From the NCBI RefSeq assembly GCF_000701505.1, contig NZ_JNJB01000007.1:209302-273301 (forward strand): a stretch of 64,000 nt of DNA, in the 5' to 3' direction. Source of the stretch: Dyadobacter crusticola DSM 16708. GTDB lineage: Bacteria; Bacteroidota; Bacteroidia; Cytophagales; Spirosomataceae. The notes under the pieces are model-generated. The model saw only the letters and a list, made by a program, of their open reading frames with translations, did not search any database and was not told the origin of the DNA. This document shows, one piece after another, positions 28,121 to 36,841 of the stretch; within the stretch, counting starts at the first letter, position 1; each line of letters begins with the position of its first letter. Both the position numbers and the translations under genes were made by a program.

Positions 28121-29167
28121 TTATTCCAAGACTTCGTAAATCATCAGCGGGTTCTCCTTATTCTTCAAATTCACCTGACCCACCAGGTTGCATTGAAAAG
28201 CCTCTTTAATGCGCTGGTATGCAGATTCAGGCACTACTACCTGGCCGGGCTTTGCAACGGACTGCAGCCGCTGGGCTACATTCACCACGTCGCCGATCAC
28301 CGTATAATCCAGCCTCCGCAATGCAGCTGAGCCGATGTTACCGGAGACCATTTCGCCGGAATTGATCCCGATCGAAACCTTCGGACAGTAGGCAGAATTG
28401 TCAGACAGGTCTTCCCTGAACTTATCAATGTGATTGCGTACTGCAAGCGAAGATTCCACAGCTCTGTCGAGGTGGTAATCACCCCGGAAAACGGCCATAA
28501 CCGCGTCGCCCATAAACTTATCAACCAACCCTCCCTGTGCGATAATTTCCTTGACCATGACATCAAAATACTTGTTGATCATCGTCACCACACGGTCGGC
28601 CGGCTCCTTTTCGGAAATGGATGTAAATCCGCAAAGGTCCATAAACACAACGGTACCTTCAATATTCTCGCTTGTCATCAGCGACTTTTCAAAAGTATCC
28701 TGCGTCATGAATTGCAGCACGGAAGAATCGACGTACATCCTCAAAATGTCATTCTCACGTACTGCTTTCAAGGTATCTTTAAGCTGGGCGACGTACTGGA
28801 GTGTTTTCTCCATCGTCACTTCCAGGTCTTTGAAATCAATGGGTTTGGTCAGGAAATCGAATGCGCCGCGGTTCATGGCAGTGCGAATATTGTCCATATC
28901 CCCGTAAGCCGACACGATCACCGCTTTCAGTAGCGGACTCACTTCTCCAATGCGGACAAGCAGGGTCAGCCCGTCCATTTCGGGCATATTAATATCGCTC
29001 AAAACCATGTCGATATCCGGGTGCTCGGCAATTACTTCCAATGCCTTCACGCCATTTTCGGCGAAAAGAAATTCGTATTCCTGCTCACGGATCTGCCTCC
29101 TGAACTTTTGCTTGATCAGCAGCTGCAAATCAGCCTCATCGTCCACAACCAATATCCTGGCTTTCAT
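28121..29167 (-). CDS. Response regulator with class III adenylate cyclase output
   Basis: 348 residues. Residues 1-125 form a receiver domain with Asp9-Asp10, phospho-acceptor Asp58 (LSDINMP), Ser86 and Lys108 (LTKP). Residues about 165-348 form a class III nucleotidyl cyclase: metal ligands Asp177 (FMDLCGFT) and Asp221 ([11 protein letters not shown]), adenine-selecting Lys217 and Asp287 (LDYTVIGD), transition-state Asn296 and Arg300 (VNVAQRL). All catalytic residues are present, so cAMP synthesis controlled by phosphorylation is expected. Its start overlaps the stop of the upstream response regulator by 4 bases (ATGA), indicating translational coupling. Confidence 0.93.
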   Translation of the reverse strand: MKARILVVDDEADLQLLIKQKFRRQIREQEYEFLFAENGVKALEVIAEHPDIDMVLSDINMPEMDGLTLLVRIGEVSPLLKAVIVSAYGDMDNIRTAMNRGAFDFLTKPIDFKDLEVTMEKTLQYVAQLKDTLKAVRENDILRMYVDSSVLQFMTQDTFEKSLMTSENIEGTVVFMDLCGFTSISEKEPADRVVTMINKYFDVMVKEIIAQGGLVDKFMGDAVMAVFRGDYHLDRAVESSLAVRNHIDKFREDLSDNSAYCPKVSIGINSGEMVSGNIGSAALRRLDYTVIGDVVNVAQRLQSVAKPGQVVVPESAYQRIKEAFQCNLVGQVNLKNKENPLMIYEVLE

Positions 29168-29538
29168 AGTATACTTAGCAGTTTCTCTTTCAATTCAACA
29201 AAATTGACCGGTTTGGTCAGGAAATCATCGGCTCCGAGCTGCATAGCCTGATCGTGATTGGCGCTGTCGCCGTATGCGGTGATCATCATTACCTGCGGAG
29301 GCGCAGACGGGTGGTCTTTCCGGATCGTTTTCAAAAGTTCGATCCCGCTCATTCCCGGCATATTGATGTCGGACAGGATCATCACCACTTCGGAAGGATG
29401 CGCTGCCAGGTACGTCAGCGCCTCTTCTCCTGAAAAAGAAAAGGAAAACTGGAACTGACCGCTTCTTATTTCCTTTCTGAACTTCTGTTCAAACAGGGAT
29501 TTCACATCTTCTTCGTCGTCTACAACAAGTATTTTCAT
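29164..29538 (-). CDS. Single-domain response regulator
   Basis: 124 residues, a stand-alone receiver: Asp7-Asp8, phospho-acceptor Asp57 ([11 protein letters not shown]), Thr87 (MMITAYGD) and Lys109 (LTKPVNF). It has no output domain. It is closely similar to the receiver half of the next gene, so the pair may come from duplication. Lying between a histidine kinase (21 bases upstream) and a receiver-cyclase, it could be a phosphate sink or a shuttle. Confidence 0.93.
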   Translation of the reverse strand: MKILVVDDEEDVKSLFEQKFRKEIRSGQFQFSFSFSGEEALTYLAAHPSEVVMILSDINMPGMSGIELLKTIRKDHPSAPPQVMMITAYGDSANHDQAMQLGADDFLTKPVNFVELKEKLLSIL

Positions 29539-29559
29539 GAAAGTGCTTTTCGAAATATG

Positions 29560-30945
29560 TCAGACAGACTGGCTCGCAGGCGCGCTGACAGGTATTGTGA
29601 TCTTGAATTCAGTTCTTTCGCCGGGCACTGAGTCTACGTCCAGTACGCCGCCGTGTCCATTGGTGATGATATCGTAGCTCATCGAAAGCCCCAGTCCGGT
29701 TCCCTGGCCCGTCGGTTTAGTGGTAAAAAACGGCTGAAATATTTTCGCTTTTACGTGCTCGGGCATGCCGGTACCATTGTCGGTGACGCGGATATACAAT
29801 TTATTGGCAAATTTCTTGGTACTGATCTTCACCTCGGGCTTATAGTCGCTACCCAAACCTTCTGCCGCCAGTTTGCGCTTTTTCTCCGCCACCGCGTAAA
29901 AAGCATTGGTAAAAAGGTTAAGAAAAACCCTGCCCAAATCCTGCGGAAGCACATTCACCTTACCTATTGTATCATCAAAATCGGTGACGAGCGCAGCATT
30001 GAATTCCTTATCCTTGGCGCGCAGACCGTGATAAGCGAGGCGCATATATTCGTCTGCAAGTGCATTGATCTCGACGGGCTCTTTTTCTCCCGAGGAAAGT
30101 CGTGAATGCTGCAGCATTCCCTTCACAATGGAATCAGCGCGTTTTCCGTGGTGGGTAATCTTCTGCTGGTTCTGGCTCAGGTCGGCGATGATCTGCTTGA
30201 TATAATCTTTGTCATTATCCGGCAGCTCCGACCGCTCGATTTCTTCTTCCAACTCGGTACAAAGTTCCGCGGAGACCTCCGAGAAGTTGTTTACGAAGTT
30301 GAGCGGGTTCTGGATTTCGTGTGCAATACCTGCGGTCAGCTCACCGAGCGAAGCCATTTTCTCACTTTGTATCAGTTGGTTTTGGGTGGATTTCAGTTCC
30401 TCGATGGTCTTTTGCAGCTCTTCTTTTTGCAATGTAAGTTCCTGGGTACGCTCATTGACGAGGTATTCCAGCGATTCCTTCTGAGCGCGGCTCGCCTGCT
30501 CTTCTCTTAGCCTGTCCTCCCGCTCCTTCTGGAGCACCTTCATTTGCTTCCTGGCATAAAACCAGACGAAAAAGCAGAGTACAAAGGTGAATGTGACCGC
30601 TACCTGGAAAATGGTATCATTATTTTCATAAAACTTTGGAAAAACGCCTTTAACAAAGTCCCGGATAATGGAAACCCCGACGAAAGGCACGATGGTCTGC
30701 GCGGTAGACCGGAGCGAATAGAAGATCTCATTGCGATAGATCATCAGGATTAATCCGACCAGGAATATATCCCATACCCAGTTGGCCCAGAGTGCTTCAT
30801 CGGCCACGTAGAAGGCTACTATCCAGGCAATACTGAAATACCGCGCCGCAACCAGCCTTTTTTCCCATTCAGGATAGTTAACAGCTGTTTGTAAAGAAGT
30901 TCGGATGTACTGGATCAGGAAAAAGGAAACTAAAAAATAATCCAT
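29560..30945 (-). CDS. Membrane sensor histidine kinase
   Basis: 461 residues from the ATG at 30945; a longer frame starts at 31044, but the extra 33 residues precede the first membrane segment and look non-coding. Four or five membrane segments (about residues 1-130) are followed by a coiled coil (ERTQELTLQKEELQKTIEEL), the dimerisation/phospho-acceptor box GELTAGIAHEIQNPLNF (His209) and an HATPase domain (NLFTNAFYAV, DNGTGMP, GTGLGLSMSYDII). No receiver is attached. It is the first gene of an operon with a response regulator, a receiver-adenylate cyclase and an HD protein, so it probably controls cAMP output. The stimulus is unknown. Confidence 0.92.
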   Translation of the reverse strand: MDYFLVSFFLIQYIRTSLQTAVNYPEWEKRLVAARYFSIAWIVAFYVADEALWANWVWDIFLVGLILMIYRNEIFYSLRSTAQTIVPFVGVSIIRDFVKGVFPKFYENNDTIFQVAVTFTFVLCFFVWFYARKQMKVLQKEREDRLREEQASRAQKESLEYLVNERTQELTLQKEELQKTIEELKSTQNQLIQSEKMASLGELTAGIAHEIQNPLNFVNNFSEVSAELCTELEEEIERSELPDNDKDYIKQIIADLSQNQQKITHHGKRADSIVKGMLQHSRLSSGEKEPVEINALADEYMRLAYHGLRAKDKEFNAALVTDFDDTIGKVNVLPQDLGRVFLNLFTNAFYAVAEKKRKLAAEGLGSDYKPEVKISTKKFANKLYIRVTDNGTGMPEHVKAKIFQPFFTTKPTGQGTGLGLSMSYDIITNGHGGVLDVDSVPGERTEFKITIPVSAPASQSV

Positions 30946-31119
30946 GCAAGGCAGGGTTGCTGTTTCTTCTTTTGAATAAAAAGGATTGTGTAAGCAAAGT
31001 AAATATTTTCCTTCAAATAACCGATTCAGCAGCTCCCCAGCCATAATGAAACCTGTTGCCGGGCGACCGGCGCATTGACATCGCTACCGATACCATCCTT
31101 GTATTCACGGCAGGTGCGG

Positions 31120-31548
31120 TTAGACTTTTGAGTAAATCTCGTTCTTGATCAATTTTACATTGTTGAGCTGTGGAATTGCCAGTACCTTATTCCTAGGTAC
31201 AACACCCCGTGAAATCCAATTTTGTACCCGGCTTACTTTCAGGTTATGAATTCGCGAGTACTCAGAAATGGTAATCCATTCGTGCAAATCATACTCGGCC
31301 CCTTCCACAACAAGGCGTACGTCCTGCAACTGCTGCAATTCGGCAAGCGCATCTTTGATTTCAGCTATGGTTTGCCTTGCCCGATCCTTGATCGTCTTCC
31401 AAAATGGTCTGATCTCGTCACGTTCACTCTCCGACAGTGCGTAGTACCAGTCGGCAAATTCTTTGCGGATTAATGGAATATCTTCTTTGTTAGCCGCTTT
31501 CATACGGGCTGTATACTCGTCGATGTAAATTTGGAATTCCTCTCTCAT
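31120..31548 (-). CDS. Hypothetical protein with C-terminal helix-turn-helix-like region
   Basis: 142 residues, not recognised. Residues 1-75 are helical and charged. Residues about 90-142 look like an excisionase/MerR-type winged helix: ITISEYSRIHNLKVSRVQNW followed by ISRGVVPRNKVLAIPQLNN, as in proteins that read a target name from a helix and a wing. Its ATG overlaps the stop of the 60-residue gene upstream by 4 bases. The pair stands alone between the kinase operon and a divergent permease gene. DNA binding is an inference. Confidence 0.65.
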   Translation of the reverse strand: MREEFQIYIDEYTARMKAANKEDIPLIRKEFADWYYALSESERDEIRPFWKTIKDRARQTIAEIKDALAELQQLQDVRLVVEGAEYDLHEWITISEYSRIHNLKVSRVQNWISRGVVPRNKVLAIPQLNNVKLIKNEIYSKV

Positions 31549-31727
31549 AGCTCATCAAAATCCATTAAAAAACTCAGCGTCTCCCTTAGCTTTATAGCTT
31601 CCCGCACAATAGCTTCGAAATCTTTGTCCGTATCGTTATCAGGCGGCAGCAATAATTCAATTTCCAATTCGGTAGGACGCGCAGTAATCTTGGAAATCAG
31701 GTCCTCTTTGCGGGACTTCTTTGTCAT
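31545..31727 (-). CDS. Small acidic hypothetical protein coupled to the HTH-like gene
   Basis: 60 residues starting MTKKSRKEDLISKITARPTE, rich in Asp, Glu and Leu, with no membrane segment. Real coding is supported by the ATGA overlap with the next gene and the matching orientation. The size and arrangement resemble a toxin-antitoxin or regulator pair, but neither protein matches a known toxin. The 268 bases upstream hold a perfect TACGTTTG -7-like box on the minus strand (31870-31877), without a TTG at suitable distance. Confidence 0.6.
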   Translation of the reverse strand: MTKKSRKEDLISKITARPTELEIELLLPPDNDTDKDFEAIVREAIKLRETLSFLMDFDEL

Positions 31728-31995
31728 AGATCAGTGTGTGTTATTTTTCTAAACTTAAATAATGTAAAGTAAATTCACAAACAACTGTGTGTAGCTACTT
31801 TACAACTTGATGTCAAACCCTATTTCCGTACGAACTCTGTCCGAATTTGAACGTGTTTAACACTACTGACAAACGTAAATCATTGCCTTACAATATACTG
31901 CATTTCTGGTATGATGTTTATACATAGAACTATGCAATGCACTGTACTATCTATTAGCCATAAGAATATTTTCCCCGACTTCAACGATTTAACCT

Positions 31996-34428
31996 ATGAT
32001 CCGGAACTACTTCAAGATCGCCTGGCGGAACCTGATGCGAAACCGCGCATTCTCTGCCATTAATATTGCAGGGCTGGCTATCGGCCTGGCTTCCTGCATG
32101 CTGATCAGCCTGTACGTGATCGACGAGCTGAGCTATGACCGGTTTCACGAAAAAGCCGACCGCATTGTCCGGGTTGTCTTCAAAGGGACCATGCAAGGCG
32201 GCAAGTTCAATGAGGCCCACGTAATGCCCCCGACCGCAGCCGCATTAAAAGCGGACTACCCCGAAGTGATGGAAGCAACTCGTCTGCGACAAGGCGGCAA
32301 CCCGATCATTTCAATGGACGCAAAGCTTTTTACGGATAATAAAATGGCATTTGTCGACCCGAACTTCTTCCAGGTATTTACGCTGCCTTTTGTAAATGGA
32401 AACGCCAGCACTGCATTAACCGACCCGAATGCGATCGTGATCAGCGAGTCGCTTGCAAAGAAATTTTACGGGAATAAAAATCCGGTCGGACAGCTGCTCA
32501 CATTCAAAGGAGCGCGCGAGCAAGCCAGGATCGCGGGCGTTTTTAAAGATATTCCAAGAAACTCCCATTTCCGGTTTGACATTTTTGCTTCCCTGATCAA
32601 CTCAGGCGAGGCGAAGTCTACTTCGTGGATGCAGTCCGAATTTTATACTTACCTCGTTCTCCCGGAAGATTATGACTACAAAAAGCTCGAAGCCAAGCTG
32701 CCCGCGACCGTCCGCAAATACATGGGACCGCAGGTTGAAAATGCATTCGGAATGCGCTTCGACGAGTTTGAGAAAAAAGGAAATCTGATCGGACTCAAAT
32801 TGCAGCGGCTCACAGACATTCATTTGCATTCAGACTTTCAGTACGACCTGGGCGATAACGGGGATATGCGGTATGTATACATATTTGGTGCCGTAGCGGC
32901 GATCATGCTGATTATCGCGTGCATCAATTTCATGAACCTCTCGACCGCAAGCTCATCGAAGCGCGCCAAGGAAATTGGGGTAAGAAAAGTAATGGGATCT
33001 GAAAAACGAGAGCTGATCTGGCAATTTCTCACGGAGTCGACTTTGGTAACTTTCCTCGCAATGGTGATTGCCTTGCTGATCGGGATACTTGCATTGCCGC
33101 TCTTCAACCAGCTTGCAGATAAAAACCTGACGATCGACGTAAAAACAATTCCGGCATTGTGCCTGTACTCCGTCTTGTTCGGACTGTTCGTCGGGCTGTT
33201 TGCGGGAAGTTATCCAGCCTTTTTCCTGTCTTCTTTCAAACCCATTGCCGTTTTAAAGGGAAATATTGCCTCTGGCTTGTCCAGAAGTTCGGCTGGCTTT
33301 GGAATGCGCAGCGGGCTGGTAGTGTTCCAGTTCTGCGTTTCCATCGTGCTGATCATCGGCACGATGGTTGTTTACAATCAGCTCAGATTTATCCAGAATA
33401 AAAAGCTGGGTTACGATAAAAGCCAGGTGCTGGTGCTGCCGGATACCTGGGCATTGGGTAAAAATCAGGAGGCTTTTAAAGAAGAAATGCTGGCCGACAG
33501 CCGCATTGCGCAGGTAAGCTCCTCAGGCTACTTACCAGCCGGGCCTTCGTACAACAACAATTATTCGATATACCCGGAAGCGAGATCAACTGAGCTGGTC
33601 AAAACGCTCCGCTATGATATTGACTACGATTACATCCCGACATTGGGAATGCGTATCCTGGAAGGGCGCAATTTTTCCCGCCAATTCGGAACAGATTCAT
33701 CCGCCATTATCATCAATCAAACCGCTGCCCGCATGCTGGGCTGGAAAGAAGGTGCATTGAACCACACGATCAGCAACAGCAACAACGATGGGAAACGCTC
33801 CACCTATGTGGTGATCGGTGTAGTAGAAGATTTCCATTTCCGCTCCTTCCACGAGCCGATCACGCCATTGGTCATGGTTTTGGGCAAAGGCTCGGGCACT
33901 ACGATCGCGAAGATCAAAACCAACGATATACCTGCATTGATCTCGTCGCTTGAAAAGAAATGGAATGCATTCAAACCTGACCTTCCTTTCAACTATTCTT
34001 TCCTTGACGACCGTTTTAACGAAACCTATAAAGCTGAGCAAAAAACGGGGCAGATACTTGGTCTGTTTGCCGGCTTAACCATTTTTGTTGCCTGTCTGGG
34101 CCTGTTCGGACTAGCTACCTTCACAGCTGAGCAGCGGACGAAGGAAATTGGCGTTCGCAAGGTGCTTGGCGCATCGGTACCCGGCATTGTGGCGCTGCTT
34201 TCCAAAGATTTCCTGAAACTGGTAGGTATTGCGCTGCTGCTGGCTGGTCCGCTCGCGTGGTGGCTCATGGACAAATGGTTGCAGGATTTCGCCTACCGGG
34301 CCGATATTTCGTGGTGGATGTTTGCACTGGCCGGGGTACTTTCCGTGGTGATCGCATTGGCCACAGTTTCCTTCCAGTCTGTAAAAGCGGCGCTGATGAA
34401 CCCCGTACAATCGTTAAAATCTGAATAA
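31996..34428 (+). CDS. ABC transporter permease, MacB/FtsX type (stand-alone)
   Basis: 810 residues. Typical Bacteroidota double-FtsX permease: opening MIRNYFKIAWRNLMRNRAFS with the first membrane segment, a periplasmic MacB core (about 50-280), three membrane segments with the FtsX signature (SKRAKEIGVRKVMGSEKREL), a second periplasmic core, and a second FtsX half (TKEIGVRKVLGASVPGIVAL). No ATPase gene is adjacent. These proteins are thought to move lipids, peptides or lipoproteins, or to act mechanically across the envelope; the substrate is unknown. The next gene starts 2 bases after the stop. Confidence 0.92.
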   Translation: MIRNYFKIAWRNLMRNRAFSAINIAGLAIGLASCMLISLYVIDELSYDRFHEKADRIVRVVFKGTMQGGKFNEAHVMPPTAAALKADYPEVMEATRLRQGGNPIISMDAKLFTDNKMAFVDPNFFQVFTLPFVNGNASTALTDPNAIVISESLAKKFYGNKNPVGQLLTFKGAREQARIAGVFKDIPRNSHFRFDIFASLINSGEAKSTSWMQSEFYTYLVLPEDYDYKKLEAKLPATVRKYMGPQVENAFGMRFDEFEKKGNLIGLKLQRLTDIHLHSDFQYDLGDNGDMRYVYIFGAVAAIMLIIACINFMNLSTASSSKRAKEIGVRKVMGSEKRELIWQFLTESTLVTFLAMVIALLIGILALPLFNQLADKNLTIDVKTIPALCLYSVLFGLFVGLFAGSYPAFFLSSFKPIAVLKGNIASGLSRSSAGFGMRSGLVVFQFCVSIVLIIGTMVVYNQLRFIQNKKLGYDKSQVLVLPDTWALGKNQEAFKEEMLADSRIAQVSSSGYLPAGPSYNNNYSIYPEARSTELVKTLRYDIDYDYIPTLGMRILEGRNFSRQFGTDSSAIIINQTAARMLGWKEGALNHTISNSNNDGKRSTYVVIGVVEDFHFRSFHEPITPLVMVLGKGSGTTIAKIKTNDIPALISSLEKKWNAFKPDLPFNYSFLDDRFNETYKAEQKTGQILGLFAGLTIFVACLGLFGLATFTAEQRTKEIGVRKVLGASVPGIVALLSKDFLKLVGIALLLAGPLAWWLMDKWLQDFAYRADISWWMFALAGVLSVVIALATVSFQSVKAALMNPVQSLKSE

Positions 34429-34430
34429 CC

Positions 34431-34742
34431 TTGGAACAACAACCTGCAACTTCCCAACCTGACCAGTTCCCCACCCTTACTTACAGCAGTGAGGGACGGG
34501 GCGGGTATGTTTACTATCTGGAAGAGAACCTGAAAATTGCGTTCGAATGGGAGATGGCGGGCGGAGATGCCGTCGCCATTATTTACATTCCTGTCGCGCA
34601 GTATTGGGAGGTTCGTACAAACACACCGCTTTCGCGCAGGCAGGAAATCATCGACTTCGTAGCTGCCCGTGCGCTTGTACAGCAGGCAAAGGGAGGAAGG
34701 TTTGAGATCGATGAAGATAGTATCACACTTTTCAGAAGCTGA
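34431..34742 (+). CDS. Conserved-looking hypothetical protein
   Basis: 103 residues from a TTG at 34431, two bases after the permease stop; no ATG is available ahead of the folded part. The sequence alternates beta-like stretches (LTYSSEGRGGYVYYLEENLK, AVAIIYIPVAQYWEV) and a helix (RRQEIIDFVAARALVQQAKG). No signal peptide or membrane segment. I do not recognise a family. Spacing suggests translation coupled to the permease. Confidence 0.65.
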   Translation: MEQQPATSQPDQFPTLTYSSEGRGGYVYYLEENLKIAFEWEMAGGDAVAIIYIPVAQYWEVRTNTPLSRRQEIIDFVAARALVQQAKGGRFEIDEDSITLFRS

Positions 34743-34808
34743 GCAGCATCGAAATGCAATTGGAATAATTATTTAAATAAAATCGCCATCACTAAATCAA
34801 CAACAGCG

Positions 34809-35291
34809 ATGGCGCAAAATGAAGAGATTATCGAGGCTCTCAACGACCTGATCGTAATCAATAATGACCGGATCGCGGGATATGAAAAGGCTTACAGCGA
34901 GACCAAGGAGATAGAAACAGACTTGCGGGCTATGTTCAATAACCTGGCAGACCAAAGCCGGGCCAACGTGGCAGACCTGACCAATTTTGTTAGAAATCTC
35001 GGCGGCGAGCCCGAAACCGGTACTATGACTTCGGGCAAGCTGTACCGCGTCTGGATGGATATCCGGTCGCTTTTCAGCTGGGATAACAGAAGAGCAGTGC
35101 TGGAAAATGCCGAGGGTGGCGAAGATGCTGCCAAGAAGGCTTATGATGCAGCTGTGGATTCCGTCGCCTATCCGGATGAAATCAAAGAAGTGCTTCTCAG
35201 GCAGCAGTCGGCGATCCACAATGCGCATGATACGCTTAAAAAAGAGCGGGACCGGCAGAGAGACTTGCCGCAATATCCTCTTACCACCTAG
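34809..35291 (+). CDS. PA2169-family (DUF2383) four-helix-bundle protein
   Basis: 160 residues, all helical: IIEALNDLIVINNDRIAGYE, then DLRAMFNNLADQSRANVADL, a linker with TSGKLYRVWMDIRSLF, and a last pair of helices ending VLLRQQSAIHNAHDTLKKER. This matches the DUF2383 ferritin-like bundle, whose function is unproven and which often appears with stress genes. It starts with ATG, 66 bases after the previous gene, and is closed by a terminator. Confidence 0.85.
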   Translation: MAQNEEIIEALNDLIVINNDRIAGYEKAYSETKEIETDLRAMFNNLADQSRANVADLTNFVRNLGGEPETGTMTSGKLYRVWMDIRSLFSWDNRRAVLENAEGGEDAAKKAYDAAVDSVAYPDEIKEVLLRQQSAIHNAHDTLKKERDRQRDLPQYPLTT

Positions 35292-35294
35292 TAG

Positions 35295-35318
35295 AAGCCG
35301 GTTAACAGCCGGCTTTTT
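35295..35318 (+). terminator. Intrinsic terminator after the DUF2383 gene
   Basis: A 7-bp stem AAGCCGG / CCGGCTT with a 7-base loop, running into TTTT, just after the stop codon at 35291. Confidence 0.8.
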
Positions 35319-35378
35319 CATTGCCTGACGGTTAAATCTCTTCACCGCAAAACTTTTTACAAAAAACTTTCAATTTCC

Positions 35379-35412
35379 TGTAACCTTTTCTGCTTCGCAC
35401 AGTTTCCACGTC
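35379..35412 (+). promoter_or_regulatory. Possible ECF-type promoter of the sigma factor at 35440
   Basis: CTGTAACCTTTTC (from 35379) resembles the AAC-containing -35 element of autoregulated ECF operons, and CGTC (35409-35412) resembles the -10 element. The 24-base spacing is longer than the usual 16-17, so support is weak. Two AAACTTT copies lie just upstream (35349 and 35364). Confidence 0.3.
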
Positions 35413-35439
35413 AGAATCACCACAAAAAGAGGCAGCCGC

Positions 35440-35991
35440 TTGAACACGCTCACAGACAATTCATTGATGCTAAGGGTAAAAGCCGGCGATCTGGATAAGA
35501 TGGGCTTGCTCTTTGAGCGGTACAACCGGCCTCTTTTCGCGTTTTTCTACCACATGACCCACAAGCCCGACCGGAGTGAAGACCTGGTACAGAATGTGTT
35601 TTACCGGATGCTCAAATACAAGCATACTTTCACCGGTGAGGGTGAGTTCAGGTCATGGATGTACCACCTGGCCAGGAATGTGCTGAACGATTCAGTTCGC
35701 CAGAACAAAGGCCGGAACGCTGTCGATGTGAGTGAAATGGCAGATCTGCTGGACGGGGGAATGACAGCCGACGAGCATTTTGAGAAACAGCAGGACAGTG
35801 AATTTCTGCATCAGGCTATGGCCGGGCTCAGCACAGAGCACCGCGAAATCCTGATCATGAGCCGCTTCCAGGAGCTGAAATACGAAGAGATAGCCAAAGT
35901 GCTGAACATTAATGAGGGAACTGTGAAAGTGCGCGTTCACCGTGCTTTGGGGGAATTAAAGAAAAAGTTTTTTAGCAATGAAAGAAGATAA
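35440..35991 (+). CDS. ECF-type RNA polymerase sigma factor
   Basis: 183 residues. Region 2 (LLFERYNRPLFAFFYHMTHK, SEDLVQNVFYRMLKY, FRSWMYHLARNVLNDSVRQ) and region 4 (STEHREILIMSRFQELKYEE, HTH IAKVLNINEGTVKVRVHRAL). The start is TTG at 35440. It overlaps the downstream zinc-finger anti-sigma gene by 14 bases, the normal arrangement for a co-regulated pair. The two DUF4097 genes that follow are likely part of the same operon and regulon. Confidence 0.93.
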   Translation: MNTLTDNSLMLRVKAGDLDKMGLLFERYNRPLFAFFYHMTHKPDRSEDLVQNVFYRMLKYKHTFTGEGEFRSWMYHLARNVLNDSVRQNKGRNAVDVSEMADLLDGGMTADEHFEKQQDSEFLHQAMAGLSTEHREILIMSRFQELKYEEIAKVLNINEGTVKVRVHRALGELKKKFFSNERR

Positions 35992-36817
35992 ACAAATACG
36001 CTGCGAACAAACCAGAGAACACCTGGCCGACTGGCTGCACAACCGACTCAGCAAAGCGGGACAGATCGACATAAACAGGCATTTGGCAGAGTGCCTGGAA
36101 TGCCAGGAAGAATTTGCGGCAGATAAACGGCTTTGGGAAAGTATGGGCAAAATGTCCGTCCCGGAGCCCAGCGCGGCCATGCGTGTGAACTTTTATAATA
36201 TGCTCGACGAGTTCAAAGACGCCGAGCAAAAAGCACCCGGATTTTCGTGGCAGGAGCTTTTGCAGAGGATCAAGGTAATGGTAGTGCCGCAATGGACTAT
36301 TCAGCTCGGTTTTAGCCTGCTTTTGGTGGCATTAGGGGCAGCAATCGGGTACAAAGTAAATCAGCGGAACAACCAGGCTGCGGCTTACCAGCAGCAAATA
36401 GAAACCCTGGCAGCCCAAGTACAGGACATGAAAAGCACGATGATGCTTTCCCTGATCGAAAATCCTTCTGCGACAGAGCGGCTGCGGGCGGTAAGTTATA
36501 CCAGCGACATTGCGAATGCCGACGAGCGCGTGATCGATGCACTTTTTACCACACTTAACAACGATGATAATGTGAATGTGAGGCTTGTGACACTGGAAGC
36601 GCTGACACAGTATGCCGACAATCCGCTTGTTCGCAGCGGGCTCGTCAAATCACTCTCGAAGCAGGAATCGCCGATGGTACAGGCTGCATTGGCTGACGTG
36701 ATGGTGAAGCTGCAGGAAAAACGATCGATCAAAGCATTGAAATCATTGCTGCAGAAAGAAGGACTGGACAATCTGGTCAAAAACAAGATCGAACAGTCGA
36801 TCAGGGATTTATCTTAA
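35978..36817 (+). CDS. Membrane anti-sigma factor: zinc finger inside, HEAT repeats outside
   Basis: 279 residues. The N-terminal zf-HC2 domain has Cys9, His35, Cys39 and Cys42 (HLAECLECQEEF), the zinc-binding anti-sigma pattern. One membrane segment lies at about 107-126 (TIQLGFSLLLVALGAAIGYK), then a coiled coil (QQQIETLAAQVQDMKST). Residues about 145-279 are HEAT-like repeats (ATERLRAVSYTSDI, NVNVRLVTLEALTQYADN, MVQAALADVMVKLQE) placed in the periplasm. It should hold the overlapping sigma factor at the membrane. A HEAT-repeat sensor in this position is uncommon outside Bacteroidota. Confidence 0.87.
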   Translation: MKEDKQIRCEQTREHLADWLHNRLSKAGQIDINRHLAECLECQEEFAADKRLWESMGKMSVPEPSAAMRVNFYNMLDEFKDAEQKAPGFSWQELLQRIKVMVVPQWTIQLGFSLLLVALGAAIGYKVNQRNNQAAAYQQQIETLAAQVQDMKSTMMLSLIENPSATERLRAVSYTSDIANADERVIDALFTTLNNDDNVNVRLVTLEALTQYADNPLVRSGLVKSLSKQESPMVQAALADVMVKLQEKRSIKALKSLLQKEGLDNLVKNKIEQSIRDLS

Positions 36818-36841
36818 ATATCCATAATCCATTTACTAGCC

